12,005 nt of DNA. Origin: Candidatus Brevefilum sp. Its GTDB lineage: Bacteria > Chloroflexota > Anaerolineae > Anaerolineales > Anaerolineaceae. The DNA is taken from NCBI GenBank assembly GCA_007135845.1, contig SLIC01000146.1:1-12005 (forward strand). The letters are read 5' to 3'. Shown one piece after another: positions 7,913 to 12,005 of this stretch; positions within the stretch are counted from its first letter, which is position 1, and every line of letters begins with the position of its first letter. Made by a program: the position numbers and the translations under genes. A model generated the notes under the pieces. The model ran no database searches, was not told where the DNA came from, and was given only the letters and a program-made list of their open reading frames with translations.

Positions 7913-7984
7913 AGCCAACGGAGGGATTTGAACCCTCGACCTGGCGCTTACGAAGCGTCTGCTCTACCGCTGAGCTACGTTGGC
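7913..7984 (-). tRNA. tRNA-Thr, anticodon CGT
   Basis: A complete cloverleaf reads on the minus strand. Acceptor GCCAACG pairs with CGTTGGC. The D arm is GCTC / GAGC with a seven-base loop. The anticodon loop TTCGTAA carries CGT, which decodes the threonine codon ACG. The variable loop is five bases and the T arm is GAGGG / CCCTC around TTCAAAT. The discriminator is T, and CCA is not encoded (TTCC follows), so it must be added enzymatically. In the anticodon stem GACGC faces GCGCC, which leaves an A28-C42 mismatch in an otherwise paired stem. The gene stands alone on the strand opposite to its neighbours, with its own promoter and terminator. Confidence 0.95.
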
Positions 7985-7993
7985 GTTCAAAAG

Positions 7994-8023
7994 ATTATAC
8001 CAGAACGGAATTATTTATGACAA
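7994..8023 (-). promoter_or_regulatory. Sigma-70 promoter of tRNA-Thr
   Basis: Minus strand: -35 TTGTCA (8023-8018, one mismatch to TTGACA), 18-base spacer, and -10 TATAAT (7999-7994) preceded by TGG, an extended -10. Transcription should start about three bases before the mature tRNA 5' end, leaving almost no leader for RNase P. It lies just upstream of the glycosyltransferase gene, which is transcribed the other way. Confidence 0.85.
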
Positions 8024-8046
8024 GCAATTTGATGGAGTGTTAATTG

Positions 8047-9306
8047 ATGAACATTGCGATGCTTTCCTATCACACGTGCCCTTTGGCTATCCTGGGCGGT
8101 AAGCATACCGGCGGCATGAATGTTTATGTGCGAGAGCTGACTCGTTTCCTAGGTCGAGAGGGTGTTCATGTGGATGTATTTACTCGATCTCAAGATGAGC
8201 ATATTCCCTCGGTTTCCCATGACCTGGGGTATTTCAACCGTGTTGTGCATATCCCGGCTGGACCAGAACACTATCTGCCCAAAGAGGAGATTTGGGATTA
8301 CACCGATGAATTTGCTAACCAGGTGCTCGAGTTCTCTGAACGCAAAGGCATCACTTATGACCTGATCCATGCACACTACTGGATGTCTGGCATGGCTGGC
8401 AAGATTCTAAAAGAACAATGGGACGTTCCGATGATGCAGATGTTCCACACATTGGGCTTGATGAAACAGCAGATCGCCAGGTCACCGGAGGAATTCGAAG
8501 GCGATTACCGTATTATGGGTGAACGTGCGGTGATGGAGGCTGCAGACCGCATTATCGCTGCGACGGAAGCTGAGCAATCACAGCTTGAATCTCTGTATGG
8601 GATTGATCCACATAAAGTGGTCATTATCCCGCCTGGCGTTAACACCCATCATTTTTACCCGATACCACAGGATGAGGCCAAGGAAGCGATTGGGATTCCC
8701 ACAACAGACCGGATGGCGTTATTTGTTGGGCGGATTGAACCTTTGAAGGGGTTAGACACTTTGATCAGGGCAATGGCAATCCTGAAAAAGACCTGTACAT
8801 CCTTCCGGTGTCCACATTACCTGGTGATCATTGGCGGAGATCGAGAAGAAAATCATGATCAACTGTCTATTGAAATGGAAGGACTGCAGAATTTATGCCA
8901 GACATTGGGCTTGGATGAGATGATCCTTTTTCTGGGAAAGCGTGGACAAACAACGCTGCCCTATTACTATGCTGCAGCTGAAGTGGTGGTGATGCCCTCC
9001 CATTACGAGAGCTTTGGGATGGTGGCACTTGAAGCGATGGCGTGCGGTACGCCGGTGATCGCTTCTCGTGTTGGCGGCCTGGCACATCTGATCCAGGAAG
9101 GTATCACGGGATATTTTGTGCCGGCACAGGACCCTGAAGCATTGGCTGAAAAACTTCGTTTACTGTTTATTGACAACGAATTACGTGCACGTCTTGGCCG
9201 CCAGGCTGCTGCCTATGCCAAAGACTTTGGATGGGAAATTATCACCTCTCAGATCGTTAAGGTATACCGTGAGCTGGCATCAGCGAAATCTAAGATCGGG
9301 GCCTAA
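8047..9306 (+). CDS. GT4-family glycosyltransferase, MshA / sucrose-phosphate-synthase-like (419 aa)
   Basis: A retaining GT-B fold glycosyltransferase that moves a sugar from an activated nucleotide donor. N-terminal acceptor domain: glycine-rich GGKHTGGMNVYV (17-28) and HAHYWMSG (108-115), both very like MshA and sucrose-phosphate synthases. C-terminal donor domain: FVGRIEPLKG (226-235, with the Arg and Lys that bind donor phosphates), and ESFGMVALE, the E-x7-E pair Glu321/Glu329, followed by GTPVIAS. Length is normal. No signal peptide or membrane segment, so cytoplasmic or peripheral. The ATG at 8047 is preferred, with GGAG at 8034-8037 nine bases before it; a TTG immediately upstream at 8044 is an alternative. 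MshA would use UDP-GlcNAc and inositol phosphate, but no other mycothiol gene is visible, so acceptor and product stay open. No clear promoter was found; read-through from the upstream plus-strand operon is possible. Confidence 0.9.
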   Translation: MNIAMLSYHTCPLAILGGKHTGGMNVYVRELTRFLGREGVHVDVFTRSQDEHIPSVSHDLGYFNRVVHIPAGPEHYLPKEEIWDYTDEFANQVLEFSERKGITYDLIHAHYWMSGMAGKILKEQWDVPMMQMFHTLGLMKQQIARSPEEFEGDYRIMGERAVMEAADRIIAATEAEQSQLESLYGIDPHKVVIIPPGVNTHHFYPIPQDEAKEAIGIPTTDRMALFVGRIEPLKGLDTLIRAMAILKKTCTSFRCPHYLVIIGGDREENHDQLSIEMEGLQNLCQTLGLDEMILFLGKRGQTTLPYYYAAAEVVVMPSHYESFGMVALEAMACGTPVIASRVGGLAHLIQEGITGYFVPAQDPEALAEKLRLLFIDNELRARLGRQAAAYAKDFGWEIITSQIVKVYRELASAKSKIGA

Positions 9307-9328
9307 AAATCCTACCTTGAGGAGCATT

Positions 9329-9382
9329 GTGAAAGTTGACCCAGGCCATCATTATCTGCTAAGGAGTGACTGCATAACCTGA
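9329..9382 (+). CDS. Possible 17-codon small ORF after the glycosyltransferase
   Basis: A GTG at 9329 follows a GAGGAG Shine-Dalgarno sequence (9319-9324) by four bases and opens 17 codons (VKVDPGHHYLLRSDCIT) to a TGA. It starts 23 bases after the glycosyltransferase stop. It could be a small peptide, the remnant start of a lost gene, or chance. No known peptide is recognised. Confidence 0.2.
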   Translation: MKVDPGHHYLLRSDCIT

Positions 9383-9405
9383 CGGCACTTTATTCACAGG
9401 TCTGG

Positions 9406-10182
9406 CTAGTTAACAGGGTTATCCGATTTACCGATCCCATAGCCAAAGGCTGTGAACACCAGTAGCAGGGCTAGGAGTATACTCATTAATCCGAAGACCC
9501 AACTGTGCAGCAAGCTGCCTGCTGTCATAACGACTGAAAAGATACTGAGTGCTATGAAAACATTACGCACGAAATGTTTCCTTTTACCCATTTTTTGCCT
9601 GAAATGCCATAACATCCAAATGCCTAAAGCCTGAAAAAGGTGGCCGCCAACCAGTGCTCCGATCAGAATAGTGCTGCTTGAGAGTCCCCATAAATCAAGG
9701 AAAATGATGCCGCAATGCGTTGTGCGAGAAGGTGGGTGTCGGTCTGTTAGGCGCAAGAAGGTCCGCACCAGGATATTGCGGTTGCGGATGACGTTCTCAT
9801 CCGATACTTCCCAGCGTAGTGTCGATCTTTCACCAGGCGCAAGGGGAACCCCCTGGGTATCACGGACCATATTTTCAAACATTTCTGGATTGCTGATATG
9901 TGCACTGACCCAGGCTTCAATGGGGTAATCATTCGGATTCCTGACATTGATGGAAACTGTTCCGGAGAGACCTGGTGTGAGGATAACGGGACACCTTAAT
10001 CCTGAAATGCGCGCTTCCCTGGTCAGGCTTGAATCATAAGCAATTGCCTCTGGATATCCCCAGAATGATTGCCCTTCAAGATTAGCGAGCAATGCTAAGC
10101 TGTTGAAAGCTGTACTGCTTGCATATCCTAGAAGATAGATAATGACGCTGATGGTAATAAAAACGATGTTCTTGGTTTTCAT
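9406..10182 (-). CDS. Unknown membrane protein with an extracytoplasmic beta-rich domain (258 aa)
   Basis: No family is recognised. Hydrophobic segments are at about 6-26, 165-192, 205-226 and 228-250. Between the first and second lies a polar domain (about 40-160), probably outside the membrane. It has the alternating pattern and turns of an immunoglobulin-like beta sandwich, with NPNDYP (82-87) and LAPGERSTLRWEV (114-126) resembling edge strands of such domains. Cys64 and Cys157 bracket it and could form a disulfide. A basic loop (about 194-206, KMGKRK) fits the cytoplasmic side. The first hydrophobic segment may be an uncleaved signal anchor. The gene converges with the glycosyltransferase and lies 93 bases downstream of DNA polymerase IV on the same strand, but has its own promoter. 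The leader lacks a Shine-Dalgarno sequence and is rich in CAA repeats. Confidence 0.7.
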   Translation of the reverse strand: MKTKNIVFITISVIIYLLGYASSTAFNSLALLANLEGQSFWGYPEAIAYDSSLTREARISGLRCPVILTPGLSGTVSINVRNPNDYPIEAWVSAHISNPEMFENMVRDTQGVPLAPGERSTLRWEVSDENVIRNRNILVRTFLRLTDRHPPSRTTHCGIIFLDLWGLSSSTILIGALVGGHLFQALGIWMLWHFRQKMGKRKHFVRNVFIALSIFSVVMTAGSLLHSWVFGLMSILLALLLVFTAFGYGIGKSDNPVN

Positions 10183-10229
10183 AAGATTAGGTTTGTTGTT
10201 CTTTTTGATTTGTTGTTGTTTCTATAAGG
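10183..10229 (-). promoter_or_regulatory. G-poor, CAA-rich leader without Shine-Dalgarno sequence
   Basis: Minus-strand leader of the unknown membrane protein: about 41 bases from the predicted start to the ATG at 10182. It is composed mainly of A and C with repeated AAC/CAA triplets and almost no G, and no GGAG-like motif. Such a sequence should be unstructured and could favour ribosome binding without a Shine-Dalgarno sequence. Confidence 0.45.
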
Positions 10230-10257
10230 ATTATATTGCCTATGCCAAGAATATCAA
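10230..10257 (-). promoter_or_regulatory. Sigma-70 promoter of the unknown membrane protein gene
   Basis: Minus strand: -35 TTGATA (10257-10252, one mismatch to TTGACA), 16-base spacer, -10 TATAAT (10235-10230). The predicted start is near 10223. It sits in the gap after the DNA polymerase IV stop, so the two genes can be expressed separately. Confidence 0.65.
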
Positions 10258-10275
10258 CAATGAGAACCCCTAATC

Positions 10276-11481
10276 TCAACTTTCGTCTTCTTCATGGTCC
10301 TGTTGACGAGCTGGTGAAGGGATTGGATGGGCGCGTTTGATGATATCTTTTCCGTACCGTTCACGTAAAGTATCAACAGCCGTTAACAGATTATGCTCTT
10401 TTTGGTGCCTGTCGTCCCACAAGCTGAGTTGGTGGGCGGGTGAGGAAAGTTTGCTGACACCCACACCAATTAAACGCACTGCCTGTCCTTGATGGTAGTT
10501 TTCTTTGAAGAGAGCTACAGCCGTTTGGTAGATTTCCTGGTCGAGGTTACTGGGGGAAGGTAGGGTTTTCTGGCGTGTTATGGTTGAAAAATCAGACCAG
10601 CGCAACTTAATCTGGACTGTTGTCCCGGCTAAATTTGCCTTTCGTAACCGGTGACCGACCTGCTCTGAGAGCCTCTGAAAATGACGTAGCAGGTCTTTCT
10701 CGTCTGTCAGGTCTTGCGCAAAAGTGATCTCATTGCTGATGGATTTTGCAGTGTGTTCGGATGTAATCGGACGATCATCGATGCCCAATGCCCTTTGGCG
10801 TAAATCGGGACCGAAACGTCCGAATAACATCTCCAAAGTTGTCGTTGAGGTTTGGGCGAGTTTGCCGATGGTCGTGATCCCGACACCCTCAAGCTTTTGA
10901 GCTGTCTTAGGTCCAATGCCCCACAGGGACTGCACAGGCAGGGGTGCTAAAAAATTGGCTTCTTCACCAGCAGGGATAATGGTGATGGCGTTAGGCGGCT
11001 CAGTACCTGAACTTTGTTTTTTACCCCAGTCGTTGGCAATCTTGGCAACCAATTTGTTGGCAGCACCGCCAATGGACACGGGCAGATTTAGTTCAGTGTT
11101 GATCCGGTTTTGGAGGGTTTTGGCAATCGTCTCCAATGGTTCAGGCAAATCGCTGACATCAATGAATGCTTCATCGATTGAGACAATTTCAATAAAGGGT
11201 GTGATATCGAGCAAAGCCATGACCTGTTTGGAGACCTCGCTGTAGTTGCCGTGCCGGGAGGAGATCACAATCAGATCGGGACAGAGGCGCTGCGCACGGC
11301 TCATGGGCATGGCCGACCTAACCCCAAACTGACGAGCAGCATATGAGCAAGAGGCAACCACACCGCGTTGATCTGCCTTGCCACCGACGGCAAAGGGTTT
11401 GCCCTTTAACATGGGATCATGCAGTTCTTCCACCGCGCAAAAAAAGGCATCCAGGTCAATGTGAAGGATTTTTCTTGCCAT
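10276..11481 (-). CDS. dinB: DNA polymerase IV, Y-family translesion polymerase (401 aa)
   Basis: An error-prone polymerase that extends DNA past lesions. Numbered from the ATG at 11481: HIDLDAFF at 7-14 holds catalytic Asp9 and the steric-gate Phe14; SIDEAFIDV holds the metal-binding Asp103 and Glu104. Fingers and palm continue to about 165. Helix-hairpin-helix elements (186-209, LWGIGPKTAQKLEGVG and following) belong to the thumb. The little-finger domain spans about 245-345. A sliding-clamp-binding motif QLSLWD lies at 351-356, followed by the conserved region LRERYGKDI (372-380) and an acidic tail. A GTG at 11499 would add six residues, but the ATG at 11481 matches the family start and lies six bases after a TATAAT box, so the message is predicted to be leaderless. 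No clear LexA operator is recognised, so SOS control cannot be asserted. Confidence 0.95.
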   Translation of the reverse strand: MARKILHIDLDAFFCAVEELHDPMLKGKPFAVGGKADQRGVVASCSYAARQFGVRSAMPMSRAQRLCPDLIVISSRHGNYSEVSKQVMALLDITPFIEIVSIDEAFIDVSDLPEPLETIAKTLQNRINTELNLPVSIGGAANKLVAKIANDWGKKQSSGTEPPNAITIIPAGEEANFLAPLPVQSLWGIGPKTAQKLEGVGITTIGKLAQTSTTTLEMLFGRFGPDLRQRALGIDDRPITSEHTAKSISNEITFAQDLTDEKDLLRHFQRLSEQVGHRLRKANLAGTTVQIKLRWSDFSTITRQKTLPSPSNLDQEIYQTAVALFKENYHQGQAVRLIGVGVSKLSSPAHQLSLWDDRHQKEHNLLTAVDTLRERYGKDIIKRAHPIPSPARQQDHEEDES

Positions 11482-11487
11482 AAGGAG

Positions 11488-11493
11488 ATTATA
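11488..11493 (-). promoter_or_regulatory. -10 box of dinB, predicted leaderless start
   Basis: Minus strand: TATAAT (11493-11488), six bases (CTCCTT), then the ATG at 11481. The predicted start coincides with the A of the ATG. The six bases resemble an anti-Shine-Dalgarno sequence rather than a ribosome-binding site, which argues for leaderless translation. The -35 position (about 11516-11511, TTTTTC) is poor. Confidence 0.55.
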
Positions 11494-11515
11494 CGCCACA
11501 AGGAAGAGGGGAAAA

Positions 11516-11557
11516 ACTTAAGGTGACTTAAAGAATGGATGAAAAATATTCTTAAGT
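11516..11557. repeat. Phased ACTTAAG-like repeats upstream of dinB
   Basis: ACTTAAG at 11516-11522 and ACTTAAA at 11526-11532 are exactly 10 bases apart. TCTTAAG follows at 11550-11556. The second and third copies also form an imperfect inverted repeat (11526-11536 against 11548-11557, one base unpaired). The cluster abuts the predicted -35 position of dinB, so a regulator site is possible. Confidence 0.4.
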
Positions 11558-11852
11558 TTAGATGTATGTTTACATTGTCTGGGATATAAGCTTTAAATAG
11601 TAAAACAATGGTTGAGAAATGCGAATTCTAAAGAACTGACGGGATAGGTTGGCATTTGTAGGCAGATAAAGCTTATGTAATGGAAGTTTGGCACCATGTG
11701 TACATTATATTATGGCTTTCAACCTGTCTAATACCGTTTATTTAGTTATTTTGAAGATAAGCATTTATAATCAAAAACAATGGGCTGGTGATTTTTGCCA
11801 GCAATAATCGATTGGAAAATCTTTCAGATTGGCCTCAAAATCTTTGCCTGAA

Positions 11853-11872
11853 ATTGATAAGGAGATATCAAT
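11853..11872. repeat. Perfect inverted repeat ATTGATA-N6-TATCAAT
   Basis: Two 7-base perfect arms separated by AGGAGA, 83 bases before the ATG at 11956. It could be an operator for a dimeric regulator or an RNA hairpin presenting a Shine-Dalgarno-like loop. No start codon lies at a suitable distance after that loop. Confidence 0.4.
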
Positions 11873-11955
11873 AATAAATTTAGATTTCTCACAATAACAA
11901 ATTAACGATTAGGTCTTTTTTGTCGATGTAGACAATCCAAACCATAGGAGAAATA

Positions 11956-12005
11956 ATGACAATAGCTATCCAGATCTGCGATCGTTTTGATGAAAATGGG
12001 TTGAA
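11956..12005 (+). CDS. 5' end of an unidentified plus-strand gene (partial)
   Basis: ATG at 11956 preceded by AGGAG (11946-11950) with a five-base spacer. The frame is open to the window edge for 16 codons, reading MTIAIQICDRFDENGL. The Shine-Dalgarno sequence and spacing are good. No signal peptide is visible in this stretch. The fragment is too short to assign a family. The long AT-rich upstream region suggests it has its own regulated promoter. Confidence 0.6.
   Translation, partial: MTIAIQICDRFDENGL

Larger units (their letters stand above)
11500..11955. other. AT-rich intergenic region between dinB and the right-edge gene
   Basis: About 455 bases with no open frame of note on either strand and clearly more AT-rich than the flanking genes. 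It holds phased ACTTAAG-like repeats near dinB (11516-11557), a short ATGTA/TACAT palindrome (11562-11575), a direct repeat AAAACAATGG (11602-11611 and 11774-11783), a bulged hairpin (11822-11853) and a perfect inverted repeat (11853-11872). A TATAAT at 11766-11771 could be a plus-strand -10 box, but its -35 is poor. No riboswitch or RNA gene is recognised. Confidence 0.6.

Noticed and set aside
7801..8043. Plus-strand open frame of about 80 codons with a hydrophobic N-terminal part
   Set aside because: Its middle, reading EGFEPSTWRLRSVCSTAEL, is the familiar false translation of a tRNA complement. The only start is a TTG without a Shine-Dalgarno sequence.
9377..9401. ACCTG/CAGGT inverted repeat between convergent genes as a terminator
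   Set aside because: Only five base pairs with a 15-base loop and no T run on either strand.
10260..10278. TGAGA/TCTCA hairpin at the dinB stop as a terminator
   Set aside because: Five-base stem, eight-base loop and no T tract following it.
11482..11499. Upstream GTG start for dinB
   Set aside because: It would add six residues not typical of the family and lies upstream of the predicted transcription start.
11500..11955. Possible CRISPR array or riboswitch in the AT-rich gap
   Set aside because: Repeats are short, few and unevenly spaced, and no known riboswitch core sequence is recognised.

Overview
The window looks like chromosomal DNA of a bacterium, most likely an anaerobic, fermentative Chloroflexota of the Anaerolineae type. 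That placement is an inference from the mix of protein families: a fused ADP-forming acyl-CoA synthetase, a YhfC-like membrane protein, an MshA-like GT4 glycosyltransferase and a nuclease-less pair of SF1 helicases. It also fits moderate base composition and frequent TATAAT -10 boxes, two of which sit six bases before an ATG. There is no phage, insertion sequence or CRISPR array.

Layout. Positions 1-4657 hold a minus-strand operon read right to left. It begins with an SF1-helicase-like protein with an intact Walker A but a degenerate motif II (4657-2462). A canonical UvrD/Rep-type helicase follows (2465-162), coupled to it by an ATGA overlap. A third reading frame with a Shine-Dalgarno sequence begins at 95 and runs off the left edge. 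A short divergent promoter region (4658-4795) separates this operon from a plus-strand pair: the ADP-forming acyl-CoA synthetase (4796-6922) and, 30 bases later, a YhfC-like polytopic membrane protein (6953-7741). A minus-strand tRNA-Thr(CGT) with its own promoter and intrinsic terminator lies at 7913-7984. A plus-strand GT4 glycosyltransferase (8047-9306) comes next. It converges on a minus-strand four-helix membrane protein of unknown function (10182-9406), and upstream of that on the same strand is DNA polymerase IV (11481-10276). The right end is an AT-rich intergenic region of about 455 bases with several short inverted repeats, then the first 16 codons of an unidentified plus-strand gene (from 11956).

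How the genes work together. The two helicase-like proteins probably form a DNA-processing complex, organised like AddAB or AdnAB but without nuclease domains. Pol IV adds a second DNA-damage function at the other end, but the two are not linked. The acyl-CoA synthetase would conserve energy as ATP when acetyl-CoA is turned into acetate. The glycosyltransferase, the YhfC-like protein and the membrane protein have no clear pathway link to each other.

The most useful second-look points are the coupled helicase pair with its unidentified third gene, the two predicted leaderless transcripts, the G-poor CAA-rich leader of the unknown membrane protein, and the candidate operators in the right-hand intergenic region.
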